Shown here one piece after another: positions 34,734 through 43,657 of a stretch of 62,430 nt of DNA; the stretch's first letter is position 1, and each line of letters starts with the position of its first letter. Position numbers and translations under genes: made by a program. Origin of the DNA: Acidobacteriota bacterium (GTDB taxonomy: Bacteria; Acidobacteriota; Terriglobia; Acidiferrales; UBA7541); the NCBI GenBank assembly GCA_013287135.1, contig JABDEK010000018.1, forward strand, positions 1-62,430. Direction: 5' to 3'. The notes beneath the pieces were generated by a model, which saw only the letters and a program-made list of their open reading frames with translations, did not search any database and was not told where the DNA came from.

Positions 34734-35330
34734 ATGAACTCAAATTCAGCTAGGACAGCGTTTGCGACAATAGGTGTGATCCTCGTTGCAGTTTTTGTCT
34801 TTCAAACTCGATCAGCACAATCCAGTTCCGCAACCACGTCCCAGACCGCTCCAAAACCACTCCTGCTGGAGAAAAATGAGGGTGAGCGGCGGATTTGGCG
34901 AGAACCTCCTCCTGGGGACTTCATGCTGAAGGTTGGCCCAAAAAACAACGGTTCTCAGCACCTTGTTATGGGAACCGAGGACATGGCTCCCGGAGATGAA
35001 TTTCCAACGCACAAGCACCTCGGACAGGATGAAATTCTGTATATCGAAAAAGGAACCGTTCACGTTCATCTGGGAGACCAGGAACGCGATCTGCACGCGG
35101 GAGGAATGGTGTTCATACCGGCATATACGTTAGTAAGTGTTAAGAACGCGGGGACCCAGACCGTCAGCGTTGTGTTTATATTTTCAGCCCCAGGTTTTGA
35201 AAATTACATGCGGTGCGACTCTGTGCTGCCAAATGAGAAAGTGATACCTCTCTCGCTAGAAGAACAGAGAGGGTGCGCTCACGAAGGGCATGTCATCTAC
35301 CAAGACCTAGAAGAGAACCCCAAAAAGTGA
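34734..35330 (+). CDS. Secreted cupin-domain protein
   Basis: The 198-residue protein has a signal-like N-terminus (FATIGVILVAVFVFQTRSA) and a cupin barrel: DEFPTHKHLGQDEILYIEKG (motif 1 with His-x-His and Glu) and GGMVFIPAYTLVSVKNAG (motif 2, whose final His is replaced). The altered second motif makes metal catalysis doubtful. GGAG before the ATG at 34734 sets the start. Confidence 0.8.
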   Translation: MNSNSARTAFATIGVILVAVFVFQTRSAQSSSATTSQTAPKPLLLEKNEGERRIWREPPPGDFMLKVGPKNNGSQHLVMGTEDMAPGDEFPTHKHLGQDEILYIEKGTVHVHLGDQERDLHAGGMVFIPAYTLVSVKNAGTQTVSVVFIFSAPGFENYMRCDSVLPNEKVIPLSLEEQRGCAHEGHVIYQDLEENPKK

Positions 35331-35460
35331 CAGCAAAGCCGGCGGCTCGAAGGCTTGGCCCTGGCCAGTTTCTAGTCACGATAAACGCCCTATCCGTAGA
35401 AGTCACCCATGTTGGCCTCGCGATTCGAATCACCACGCGAGATAGCTCCCGGATTGTCAG

Positions 35461-35485
35461 CCGGAAGTAATTCGGTAACTTCCGG
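35461..35485. terminator. Hairpin between convergent genes, possible bidirectional terminator
   Basis: A perfect 8-bp inverted repeat, CCGGAAGT with ACTTCCGG, and a 9-base loop stands between the cupin gene and the leftward regulator. There is no T-tract on either side, so termination is not certain. Confidence 0.4.
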
Positions 35486-35556
35486 ATGGCCCGTAATCGG
35501 GATTTAGCACGTATCCACGACTGCGATGAGCTGGATCTACGTCGCGCGAAAGCCAA

Positions 35557-35853
35557 TTAGATGGCTGGCCCAAGCAATTGTTTCAATGCCTTGACGTATT
35601 CGGTGAGAGCTTGACGGCCGATTTTGGTGATGCGATAGAGGGTTCGCGGCTTGCGCAACACGAACTTCTTTTCGACGGTCACGTACCCGGCGTCTTCGAG
35701 CTTGAGCAGTTGCGCTCCCAGGTTGCCGTCTGTGGCGTCAGTCTTGGCGCGGAGCCATGTGAACTCTGCCCCTTCCACGGCGCTGAGCAGCGAAAGCAAG
35801 GCCAGGCGTAGCCTTCCGTGAACCACGGGATTGAGCTCGGGGAAATCAGACAT
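35557..35853 (-). CDS. Winged-helix transcriptional regulator (HTH_34/MarR-like)
   Basis: The 98-residue protein is a single winged helix: HGRLRLALLSLLSAVEGAEF (helix 1-2), TDATDGNLGAQLLKLEDAGY (recognition helix) and VEKKFVLRKPRTLYRITKIG (wing). It overlaps the upstream membrane-protein gene by 8 bases. It probably represses its own three-gene operon through the palindrome at 37173-37191. Confidence 0.85.
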   Translation of the reverse strand: MSDFPELNPVVHGRLRLALLSLLSAVEGAEFTWLRAKTDATDGNLGAQLLKLEDAGYVTVEKKFVLRKPRTLYRITKIGRQALTEYVKALKQLLGPAI

Positions 35854-36448
35854 GGTTTGGACCGCGCCGTTTGCGCTCCCGCGCTTCGGTGATCACGCCG
35901 TAGATGCCGAACGCGATCTGGCAGAGAAAGATGGCCACCAGAAACACGATCATGCCCTGCGAATCGGTGCCAAAGCACGTAGCCACAGCCGCGACCCACC
36001 ACACCGCCGCGCACGCAAACTGAACCTTCCAGCGAAGAATCAGGCCTGAGGCTCCGTTGGCCATCCCAAGGATGGCTGATATCACAGCCGCAAAGAGATG
36101 CTGATCGGTCAGTCTTCCACTCAGGCCTAGGGCTAGAAAGAGCAGAAACATCGAAATCCCCAAGGCAATCCAGATAGAACCGATTGCCCGATCCAGTGTG
36201 GTCTGCGGATGATTGCCGGCCTTCAAGGAAGCAAAGGCAATGGCAACAACAACAGCGATCAACATTGTGACCGGCCAAGCGCGCGCGCTATGACCCCACG
36301 CGGACCAGGCCATCGCGACGTAGTAAGCAACGCCCCACAGGACGAACATCCATCCCCATCTCTCTGTATTCCGGCGTCCCTCGGCGATCATGCTTTCGAT
36401 GAGGCTCAGCCTGTCCTTCAATTCCTGCTCGGTGGAGTGGTCCTGCAT
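35846..36448 (-). CDS. Multi-pass membrane protein, partner of the winged-helix regulator
   Basis: The 200-residue protein has a short soluble N-terminus (LSLIESMIAEGRRNTERWG) and about six membrane helices, ending in a basic tail. AGGAG precedes the ATG at 36448. It is unnamed, but such a protein commonly precedes this type of regulator in acidobacteria. It may sense or transport the ligand that controls the regulator. Confidence 0.8.
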   Translation of the reverse strand: MQDHSTEQELKDRLSLIESMIAEGRRNTERWGWMFVLWGVAYYVAMAWSAWGHSARAWPVTMLIAVVVAIAFASLKAGNHPQTTLDRAIGSIWIALGISMFLLFLALGLSGRLTDQHLFAAVISAILGMANGASGLILRWKVQFACAAVWWVAAVATCFGTDSQGMIVFLVAIFLCQIAFGIYGVITEARERKRRGPNHV

Positions 36449-36526
36449 GGCAATTCTCCTTTGACGAAGCTCGAATTACCGCTTACTCCGTGCGCTTTGC
36501 TCCCACAGCGGCGTGCGCGAGTCGCT

Positions 36527-37096
36527 TCACGGCTGATGCTGGAGCTGCATGTCCACGCTGCGGTGCGGAGGATTGCCGCCAACGGTCACCTCGGTAACCT
36601 CGTCCCACTCGCCCTTCTCGGTCAGGTGCATGGTGTTCACAATGTGCGCCGGCCCGGCCGTAAAGCTCCACGAAAAGCCGTTAGCGGGCACAGAAAGCTC
36701 CGTGTCGAGGTAGTGGCCGGCATTGTAGGCGCGGAAGTGGTAGGTATGGGAGGCATCGTCGTAGGCAATCGTGGCCAAGGCGCTGAACGCTACTTTGCCG
36801 TCGGCGCTGGTGCTCTTGCCCTCGATGAGCAGGACGAGGCCATCAAGTTTGTACTCGACGTCTTCCCTCTGCGTGAGATGCAGCGGTTCGCCCGGTCCGC
36901 CAACGATGGTGGCAGGCCCAGACCAGTGGCCGGCCAGGAACGAAAGTTTGTGCATGGCCTCGCGCTGTGCGTCGACGCTGTTCGAAACCGGCTGCTGTGC
37001 GGCAAGCGAGAGACTAATCGAAATCATGAACGCCGTTGTGAGCAACGTTGCAGAAATAATTGGGGGAAGAGCAAAGGCGGGAATCGCGGATTTCAT
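36527..37096 (-). CDS. Secreted DUF1579-like protein
   Basis: The 189-residue protein has a signal peptide ending LAAQ (about residue 34) and a lipocalin-like domain starting MHKLSFLAGHWSGPATIVGG, as in DUF1579/heme-binding-like proteins, then GLVLLIEGKSTSADGKVAFS. AAGGAG lies 8 bases before the ATG. It is the first gene of the leftward operon with the membrane protein and the regulator. Confidence 0.75.
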   Translation of the reverse strand: MKSAIPAFALPPIISATLLTTAFMISISLSLAAQQPVSNSVDAQREAMHKLSFLAGHWSGPATIVGGPGEPLHLTQREDVEYKLDGLVLLIEGKSTSADGKVAFSALATIAYDDASHTYHFRAYNAGHYLDTELSVPANGFSWSFTAGPAHIVNTMHLTEKGEWDEVTEVTVGGNPPHRSVDMQLQHQP

Positions 37097-37172
37097 CGGC
37101 GAACTCCTTGTCGCGGAAAGTTAAAAGCGAGGAAAGCCAATCAAGCATGAGAGCCACCTCGCATAATTAGAG

Positions 37173-37191
37173 TACTCTGTATAATAGAGTA
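37173..37191 (-). promoter_or_regulatory. Palindromic operator in front of the DUF1579-regulator operon
   Basis: The site is TACTCT, 7 bases, AGAGTA, a perfect 6-bp inverted repeat. A TTGACA -35-like hexamer (minus strand, 37198-37193) abuts it, so a bound repressor would block the promoter. A good -10 at the right spacing is not clear. It resembles operators of HTH_34/PadR-type regulators, in line with autoregulation by the last gene of the operon. Confidence 0.6.
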
Positions 37192-37199
37192 ATGTCAAG

Positions 37200-37779
37200 G
37201 CTTTTTTCCTAAGCATGATTCGTAGGCAGGCAAGATGGAAGAAACGCCCGGTAGTTACGAAGGAGATGCTGGTTGGGTGCTTTCGACCAGGAGTCGTCAG
37301 GGCAGTGATAAGCGAAGTGGAAAAAAAAGCAGCGGCGCAGCCGGGCCTCGCGATGAACGCGTCGCGTTTGAAACTCTGACGCCGGAAGACTCGGGGACGC
37401 GGTTCGATTTAAATCATAACCAAGCTCCCGATTGGTCGGCAAGAATATATTCGACTAGGTCCCAGTAAACGCGCTAAAACCAGGATTTACTCCAAGACGC
37501 CCAGTACCCAAGCCTTGTTAGAACGAGGTGCGTGGCTTTCGCGCTCGCGACGTGTTCGGTACACCTATATCCGAGTTTTACGGTGTCGATGCCAATAAAA
37601 AGGTGCCTACACAGGACTTTGAGCGAAAAGACAGTCATTGACGCAAGATTGCAGTTCGATTACCACAATATGCTAGGTAGTCTTCTTGCTTCGTGCCTTT
37701 TCACCAATCAATGTTGAGAAGTCATAAAATTAGCCAAGTTCGGGTGGCTCGCAGCCTACGATCTGAAACGGAGAACACG
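37200..37779. other. Non-coding interval between divergent genes
   Basis: About 580 bases. A plus-strand frame at 37235-37468 and its antisense partner have no recognisable features. It holds the promoters of the flanking genes. Confidence 0.4.
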
Positions 37780-38145
37780 ATGTCCAACAGCATATCGACG
37801 TTGCTGCTTCGCAATCTGAGCGACGTATTTGGCGAAAATGACCCCGTGCGTCGTCGCGCTGCAATCGACGAGATCTTTCACGAAGATGCAGTATTCTATG
37901 ACCCAAAAGGCGGTATATTTCGTGGCCGTGACGAGATTGATCGTATTGCTGGTGTGATAAAAGCAGCACATCCGGACTTCGAATATCAGCCCCTCTTCCC
38001 GCCCGAGGAATTAGGTGATGCCGGACGGGTTCGATGGGTATCTGGCATTCCGGGCAAACCACCAGCTTACGCGGGAACCGATTTTATTGTCGCTCGGAGT
38101 GGTCGCATTGCTTCGGTCTATCTCTTTTTCGACAATCTTCCTTAA
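37780..38145 (+). CDS. SnoaL-like (NTF2-fold) protein
   Basis: The 121-residue protein is a nuclear-transport-factor-2 fold: [34 protein letters not shown] and [20 protein letters not shown]. Proteins of this kind are isomerases, hydrolases or binding proteins; the catalytic His/Asp cannot be assigned. The ATG at 37780 has GGAG upstream; an earlier in-frame ATG at 37693 is less likely. Confidence 0.8.
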   Translation: MSNSISTLLLRNLSDVFGENDPVRRRAAIDEIFHEDAVFYDPKGGIFRGRDEIDRIAGVIKAAHPDFEYQPLFPPEELGDAGRVRWVSGIPGKPPAYAGTDFIVARSGRIASVYLFFDNLP

Positions 38146-38446
38146 GACTCCGGGTTAATTAGATAACTCTTCTTCAAATGGTGTCAACGGTCTGAGCACC
38201 TAGAGGGACACCATCTAGACTAATGAACTGAAAATGCATCTGTTTTCGATCGGACGACATCGCTTGCCGGAGCCCACTACTGTGGCTTCCGGTGCGCTTA
38301 CGTGGAGGCCCAGGTGAAGTGAACACAAACACATTTATCAGACCTATCGGGATCTAACTAGCGTAGGTATTTACAAGAAGTTAGCTAATTTCGTATTATG
38401 AATTTGCCTGGTCCAATAGAGAAGAAACCAATTAATGGAGGTCTAT
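38146..38446. other. Non-coding interval
   Basis: About 300 bases without a supported gene or hairpin. Confidence 0.35.
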
Positions 38447-38539
38447 ATGCCTGGCGCAGAATTATCTTGGCATCAGATCGAAGCAACGCAAGTATTCACC
38501 GACTGGGCCAGGTTCTTCGATAAGCATCTTGTCCACTAG
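38447..38539 (+). CDS. Possible 30-residue peptide or truncated gene start
   Basis: A frame of 30 codons (MPGAELSWHQIEATQVFTDW then ARFFDKHLVH) follows a good ribosome binding site (GGAGG, 6-7 bases). It looks like the start of a larger protein cut off by a TAG just before the DsbA-like gene. The family is not recognised. It may be translationally linked to the downstream frame. Confidence 0.35.
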   Translation: MPGAELSWHQIEATQVFTDWARFFDKHLVH

Positions 38540-38552
38540 GCGTAGCTCACAG

Positions 38553-39158
38553 ATGATGAACCGCGTCATCAACATCTGGGCTGACGTTATTTGACCCTTT
38601 TGCTATCTCGGCTCAGTTTGGGCCGAACAAGCGGCGCGAGAACTGCATGCTGATTTGCGTTGGCTTCCTTTCGAGATTCATCCGGATACGCCGCCCGAAG
38701 GTGCACCGAAGCCGTTTTCGCCGGAGGAGTGACCACGGGTCCGCGCGAGGCTCGAGCGTTTTGCTCAAGAAGTCGGACTTCCAATCGACCCGCCGCGACG
38801 TAACGTCAACTCACGTTTGGCGCTTGAGACTGCTGAGCTCGTGCGCGCCCAAAAGGGCGACGGCGAAGCCGGCGCTTTTAGCCACGACGTTTCGCGTGCG
38901 TTTTTCACCGAACACGCCGATATCTCGAAACGCGAGGTCATCGTCCCAATCGCTGAACGCTTCGGTATCGCTGCTTCAGACGTGGAAACCGCCTGGCACG
39001 AGCGCCGGTTTTCTCCGACGGTCGACGCCTTCATGGAAGACGGGCACAAGGCCGGCGTCGCGGGTGTCCCAGCCATGGGGTGGCCGAATCGGCGGGCAAT
39101 CGTCGGATTGATGCCGCCAACCGAGCTCGTGCTTCGACTTCGGAGGGCCGCTCGGTAG
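38553..39158 (+). pseudogene. DsbA/FrnE-family oxidoreductase with two in-frame TGA codons
   Basis: One uninterrupted frame encodes a FrnE-like thioredoxin-fold protein: INIWADVI-TGA-PFCYLGSVW, WLPFEIHPDTPPEGAPKPF, HADISKREVIVPIAERFGIA and AGVAGVPAMGWPN (cis-Pro loop). The TGA at 38592-38594 replaces the first Cys of the CPxC active site, and a second TGA at 38730-38732 replaces a Trp-like position (codon 60). There is no other stop or frameshift. The simplest reading is a recent pseudogene. A selenocysteine at the first TGA cannot be excluded: an 8-bp hairpin with a GTT loop lies 13 to 31 bases after it. Confidence 0.75.
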
Positions 39159-39310
39159 CGAATTCGTAGCGAATTCGTTGTGTCCAGGGCAGGAAGAAGC
39201 GTACGATGCGCGAGAGGTCTAGATCCGAATTTCCGGATGAAACGCACTTGAGCGTATAAGCAGGCGCACATGTGCTGCAAGTTGACTCCGGACCATAAGG
39301 AATCTTTTTC

Positions 39311-41176
39311 ATGCAACCGGCCGTCGAGAAGAAAAATCCGCACTTCAATCGAGCCTCAGAGAGCACAGCCGGTTTCGCACGCCATCCTCCCGCTGGCGGC
39401 GGCAAGCTAATCGTTCTGACTGCACCGCTGACGGAAACGATTGACCACGCCGGTTTTTTCATCCAAATGGCGCTGGCCTCGATACCACAGTGGCTCGAGT
39501 TTGTTCTGAATAGAAAGTATCCAAAGTGGCGCGAGGTGGAGTGCAATGAGGATGGCACGGCACGCTACATGCCTGCCGGAGTGCGTGTGTTGGAGAAGTC
39601 CCTGCTGCGCGAATTCACCGCGGACGAAGTGGCGGCTTGCTTCCCCGACGACCTAGACAAATTCGTGGGGCCTGACACTCGCGTGGTTGCCGTTTCCACG
39701 CACAACCCGCTGGGCGTGACGTTTGCGGCAGGCGTATACACTTCGATTTATGGCTCGTCAAAAGAGCCGTTGAATTCGATTTACACTCGCGTGATGTTCA
39801 ACAAGATTAAGTCCAGCCCGTATCGCAAGAATTTTCAAGTGATCGTGGGCGGGTCAGGCGGCTGGCAGATCGCGCAAAACAACGCTTTCGAGGAACTTGG
39901 CGTGGACTGCGTCGCAGAAGGGCGCAGCGAGTCCCGCGACACGCTGGCGCTGTTCCAGAAGGCGATTGCGGGAGAAGCGCTGCCACGAAAAATCAACCTG
40001 GCCCACCCCACCTCGCGTGATGCCATCCTGTTTCCCGACAAGCGCACGACTTTCGGCGTTGTGGAGATGACTACCGGGTGTGGTCGTAGGTGCCAGTTCT
40101 GCGTGCCCGATTTGAACCCGCAGATTGACTTGCCCAAGGGGCGGATCATGGACGCGGTGCGTGCCAACGTGCGGGAGGGCAACAAACTGATCTCGCTGGC
40201 CACGGAGGATATGTTCATCTGGGGCCAAGTGCGCACGGACACCCCATTCTTCTTTCCCAACCGCGAAGCACTCGTGGACCTGTATACCGAGATCGTCAAC
40301 ACGCCGGGGGTGGAGCAGCATCTGCTGAGCCACTGCACAATGGCGCCTTTCGTGGTGGATCCGGAGTTGATCCGCCAACTTTCCGAAGTGCTGCTTCCGA
40401 AGAGTCCCATTCATCTGCCCCGGCTCAGCAACCACCCGCAAAAGAAGGCGCTGGTCCCGCTGATCGGGCTCGAGACCGGGTCCGTTCGCATGGCCCGGCA
40501 GATCATGCCCAGCAAAGGCATTCCATTTTCGATCGAGGACTGGCCCAGCATCGTTCTTGAAGGCCTGAGCGTTGCCAACCAGAACAACTGGTTCCCGATG
40601 ATGACGCTGATGATTGGGAATCCGGGTGAAACCGATCAGGACGTTCGAGAGACGCTTGATCTGGTGTATGAGATGGACCGCCGCGGCCTATTTGCGTTTC
40701 TGGTGCCGTCAATTTTTACTCCGCTGCACGACACTCGGATGGAGCACCAGACCGGCGTCACTCGGACCCGGCAGCTCAGCCCCCTGCAATGGCAGCTCAT
40801 GATGAAGTGCTGGAAGCATAACTTACGGCCTGGGCAATATAGCTGGTGGGGCCCCTTGGCTTGGCGCGCCGGATCAGTGTTCATGTGGCTCTACCGTCTG
40901 CGCAAACTGAACGGGCCAAATTTCACCTGGCCACTGATGATGTTCGCGGGGGTAGCGCCGGAAAGGGTCCTTGAGCGCGTAGGCAAGATTCACGTTGGCA
41001 AGCCGCTCCTAACTAAGAGCCGCCGAGGATTGATTGCGACCCTGCGGCCGAACTACTTAAAGTATCTGCGGTCCGATAATGGCGACCTGCCCGAAGAGTT
41101 TAGCGGGGAGGGTCTTCTCAATCAGAGCCAGATGGACCCGGTGCCAGGCGGACAAAGACTTAAAGTTCTTACCTAG
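39311..41176 (+). CDS. B12-binding-like radical SAM protein, unknown function
   Basis: The 621-residue enzyme has an N-terminal Rossmann-like region (TRVVAVSTHNPLGVTFAAG, FQVIVGGSGGWQIAQ), as in cobalamin-binding radical SAM proteins, but no DxHxxG base-off motif. The Fe-S motif is TTGCGRRCQFC (Cys 257, 261, 264), followed by MILITY-type SAM-binding strands (IGLETGS, MIGNPGETDQD). The C-terminal 120 residues include a hydrophobic helix (WRAGSVFMWLYRL). AAGGA before the ATG supports the start. It may act on a lipid or isoprenoid, but this is a guess. Confidence 0.85.
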   Translation: MQPAVEKKNPHFNRASESTAGFARHPPAGGGKLIVLTAPLTETIDHAGFFIQMALASIPQWLEFVLNRKYPKWREVECNEDGTARYMPAGVRVLEKSLLREFTADEVAACFPDDLDKFVGPDTRVVAVSTHNPLGVTFAAGVYTSIYGSSKEPLNSIYTRVMFNKIKSSPYRKNFQVIVGGSGGWQIAQNNAFEELGVDCVAEGRSESRDTLALFQKAIAGEALPRKINLAHPTSRDAILFPDKRTTFGVVEMTTGCGRRCQFCVPDLNPQIDLPKGRIMDAVRANVREGNKLISLATEDMFIWGQVRTDTPFFFPNREALVDLYTEIVNTPGVEQHLLSHCTMAPFVVDPELIRQLSEVLLPKSPIHLPRLSNHPQKKALVPLIGLETGSVRMARQIMPSKGIPFSIEDWPSIVLEGLSVANQNNWFPMMTLMIGNPGETDQDVRETLDLVYEMDRRGLFAFLVPSIFTPLHDTRMEHQTGVTRTRQLSPLQWQLMMKCWKHNLRPGQYSWWGPLAWRAGSVFMWLYRLRKLNGPNFTWPLMMFAGVAPERVLERVGKIHVGKPLLTKSRRGLIATLRPNYLKYLRSDNGDLPEEFSGEGLLNQSQMDPVPGGQRLKVLT

Positions 41177-41267
41177 CAGTGCAAGCTCGTTTGCTAGTGG
41201 CCGCGACGTCACAATGGCAATGGGCGACTAAAGGAAAGGCCATGATACAGTTCGAAGGAAATCGATC

Positions 41268-42317
41268 GTGAACGTCGCCACGCAACCAAAGCTGTCACTC
41301 CGTCCTCAGAGAGAGGAGTTTGCTTCCCTTCTCAATTTGTCCAGGCGGGTCGGGTGTGACCCTCAATTGGTACAAGGCAATAATGGGAACATATCTTTAA
41401 AGCTCGATGGAGTTCTGTGGATCAAGGCTTCCGGCAAATGGTTGGCGGACGCAAAGCAAGAAGATACTTTCGTTCCGGTGGAACTCGCAGTAGTCAAAGA
41501 ATCCTTGCGGAGGAACGTGGAAATTGCGCAACTCTATACATGGGGTGACGAGTTGCGGCCCTCGATTGAGACGGCGATGCACGCTGTCTTGCCGCACCGG
41601 GTTGTCCTGCACGTACATTCTGTCAATACAATTGCTTGGGCAGTACGCCGAGATGGACCTAGCCAGCTCAGTAAACGACTTGCCGGTCTAGATTGGCGAT
41701 GGGTTCCTTATATATCTTCGGGCATTCCGCTGGCCAAGAAAATTGAGAAGCTTCTCTCCGCGGGTCCGGAGACAAACGTTTTCATTCTGGGGAATCACGG
41801 TTTGGTCATCTGCGGAAATGATTGTGAAGCCGCTGAAGCGCTTCTCGATGACATAGAAAGACGCCTAGCAATCATTCCTCGGCAGTCGCCCGGGCCTGAG
41901 GCCGATCTTTTGGCAGCGCTCACTGGTTGCTCTCACTGGCGCTTTCCGGATATCCCCGCGTTGCACGCGCTGGGTACTGATCCAGTTTCTCGGATGATTC
42001 TAAAAGGGGGCGTGCTTTATCCTTGTCAGGCGATTTTTTTAGGACCGAGAATCCCGATGTTGCCGTTCTCCGTTCGTTTGTCCCGGTTCGCAGGATACTC
42101 TAACGGTGAGGCTGAAGCTCCGAATTACGCTATCATCGAAGGCGGCGGAGTGGTCGTCAACGAAAAGATAAACAGCGCAGAGTACGCCACGCTGATAGGT
42201 CTCATGCAAATCGTACAGCGAGTCGAGGAATTCGCCCCGCTGAGATATCTGACGGTGACAGAAATCGCGAGCGTGTTAGGCGACAGGACGAATCGTTACC
42301 GCCAACCCTTCAGATAA
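41268..42317 (+). CDS. Class II aldolase/adducin-family protein
   Basis: The 349-residue protein has the class II aldolase fold: NNGNISLKLDGVLWIKASGK for phosphate binding, VVLHVHSVNTIAW with the zinc HxH, and FILGNHGLVICG with the third His region. It is longer than fuculose-phosphate aldolases and resembles the aldolase half of bifunctional aldolase/dehydrogenases (RhaD-like). The last 110 residues are an extra domain. It follows the radical SAM gene by about 90 bases in the same direction. Confidence 0.85.
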   Translation: MNVATQPKLSLRPQREEFASLLNLSRRVGCDPQLVQGNNGNISLKLDGVLWIKASGKWLADAKQEDTFVPVELAVVKESLRRNVEIAQLYTWGDELRPSIETAMHAVLPHRVVLHVHSVNTIAWAVRRDGPSQLSKRLAGLDWRWVPYISSGIPLAKKIEKLLSAGPETNVFILGNHGLVICGNDCEAAEALLDDIERRLAIIPRQSPGPEADLLAALTGCSHWRFPDIPALHALGTDPVSRMILKGGVLYPCQAIFLGPRIPMLPFSVRLSRFAGYSNGEAEAPNYAIIEGGGVVVNEKINSAEYATLIGLMQIVQRVEEFAPLRYLTVTEIASVLGDRTNRYRQPFR

Positions 42318-42439
42318 ATACCGAGTATCTATCAACACTGAATGTCACAGTTATCCGACTACTTGTCGGAGAATTGCAAACCTTTATGCGGTTCATCCAC
42401 AAACTGAAACGCAATATAGACATTATATTCGCTGCAATA

Positions 42440-42712
42440 TCAAGGATGTTTCTCTTCTCCGATTTTAACTAGCTCCGCGTAGGCGCTTCTCTCGACGACG
42501 CAACACATCTTTTGGTACTTGATGTCATTTGTTTGAAAATAGTCTTCGACGCCTTTGCGGGTCGTGCCGAGCTTAAGGGTTTCGGAGTAGGATTGCAGCG
42601 CCGCCTGATACCCAGCCTCCCGCTTTTGCTTTGCACGCTGTCCCCAGGCATCAAGGTTAGTGGTAAGCAGAAAGAGGAAAACTGAGTTTCGTAGCCATGA
42701 ATGGTTGGTCAT
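42440..42712 (-). CDS. Small secreted protein of an acidobacterial family
   Basis: The 90-residue product has a signal peptide (RNSVFLFLLTTNLDAWGQ) and a domain with LKLGTTRKGVEDYFQTNDIK and MCCVVERSAYAELVKIGEE. It is a conserved form in acidobacteria, from memory. The C-terminus is shorter than usual and ends right after IGEEKHP, so it may be truncated. Confidence 0.6.
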   Translation of the reverse strand: MTNHSWLRNSVFLFLLTTNLDAWGQRAKQKREAGYQAALQSYSETLKLGTTRKGVEDYFQTNDIKYQKMCCVVERSAYAELVKIGEEKHP

Positions 42713-42877
42713 CTTGACTCAACACTGCAAGTTATAGCCGAGAATTGTTTTCCAGGAAAGTAGGAAAGTAGGTAACGGTGGCGCAAACCGGTCAAGTCAC
42801 GACTGGAACGAACTTGTTCGATTACCAGAAGTTAGCCAGTCGCGGTTCGTGCCAATCGCACTCGGGTCGGAAACTAA

Positions 42878-43110
42878 TCACCGCTGCAGTGTACCAGTCA
42901 CAACTGTGTTGGCGTCCGTCTCGATAGCCAGCATTTCGTTCCCGCCGTCGACAATTACGAAGCTGAAATTCAGTTCGGACTTGCCTTTCGGGGTTAGCGT
43001 AGCTGTGCCGGTACAGTTCGCATCGACCGAGTAAGACCCTGTGACTGGTCCCTCTCCGAACGTGAGAATCGTGCCATCCTCGCTACCGGCCGTGTCAGGT
43101 ATGTCGGGCC
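42878..43110 (-). pseudogene. C-terminal fragment of a secreted beta-rich protein
   Basis: The frame reads GPVTGSYSVDANCTGTATLT and FVIVDGGNEMLAIETDANTV, ending TVVTGTLQR. This is the typical end of a widespread acidobacterial exported protein. Upstream the sequence loses similarity and no start or signal peptide is found. It is best seen as a remnant. Confidence 0.5.
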
Positions 43111-43168
43111 TAAGTCCTGACAGCCCAAACCGGACAGAATCTCGCTTATCCTTCGGATAGGTGGCCTA

Positions 43169-43657
43169 TCACCTGGCCTGAATGAGAAAGAAGATGCCCG
43201 CAAAAAGTATTAAGGTACCTAGCGCGATCAGCCCAACAAGGACGCTCCAAGGTTGTCGCCCAGCACTATTCCTCGAAATTAATACCTCATCTTGAACCGA
43301 AACAAAATTAAAGAGTGCCTTCTTATAGGATCTCCAAAGCAAAAAGTATGGGACACCGACCAACAGACCATAAATCCCCAAAGAAATGCTCACGGATCTA
43401 ATCAAATGTGCAGCAGGTTTGCCGAATCCCTGGATATTGATGAAAAATGTCGTCCATGCATTTGCTACCGCCATCCCTAGTAAAACAATCCAGAAATAAG
43501 CAAAGTAAAACATCTTTAGGAAAGATCTGATCTTTAGTTCGTCAGCCCCAGACCTTACAAGGTAGCCTCGATTGCGACGATCCCCGCTGAAAACAACTAC
43601 GCGGCCAACTTTTTCGTCTCTAAAGGCCCTACCTACCATAGAGTCAAGAAGATCCAT
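43169..43657 (-). CDS. Membrane protein, unknown
   Basis: The 162-residue protein has an N-terminal soluble stretch (VGRVVVFSGDRRNRGYLVRS) and three to four membrane helices (FAYFWIVLLGMAVANAW, ISLGIYGLLVGVPYFLLW, VLVGLIALGTLILFAGIFF). AGGAG precedes the ATG. I do not recognise the family. Confidence 0.7.
   Translation of the reverse strand: MDLLDSMVGRAFRDEKVGRVVVFSGDRRNRGYLVRSGADELKIRSFLKMFYFAYFWIVLLGMAVANAWTTFFINIQGFGKPAAHLIRSVSISLGIYGLLVGVPYFLLWRSYKKALFNFVSVQDEVLISRNSAGRQPWSVLVGLIALGTLILFAGIFFLIQAR

Noticed and set aside
38553..39158. Genome-wide reassignment of TGA to Trp
   Set aside because: Many intact genes here end in TGA at the family-typical C-terminus, so TGA is a normal stop.
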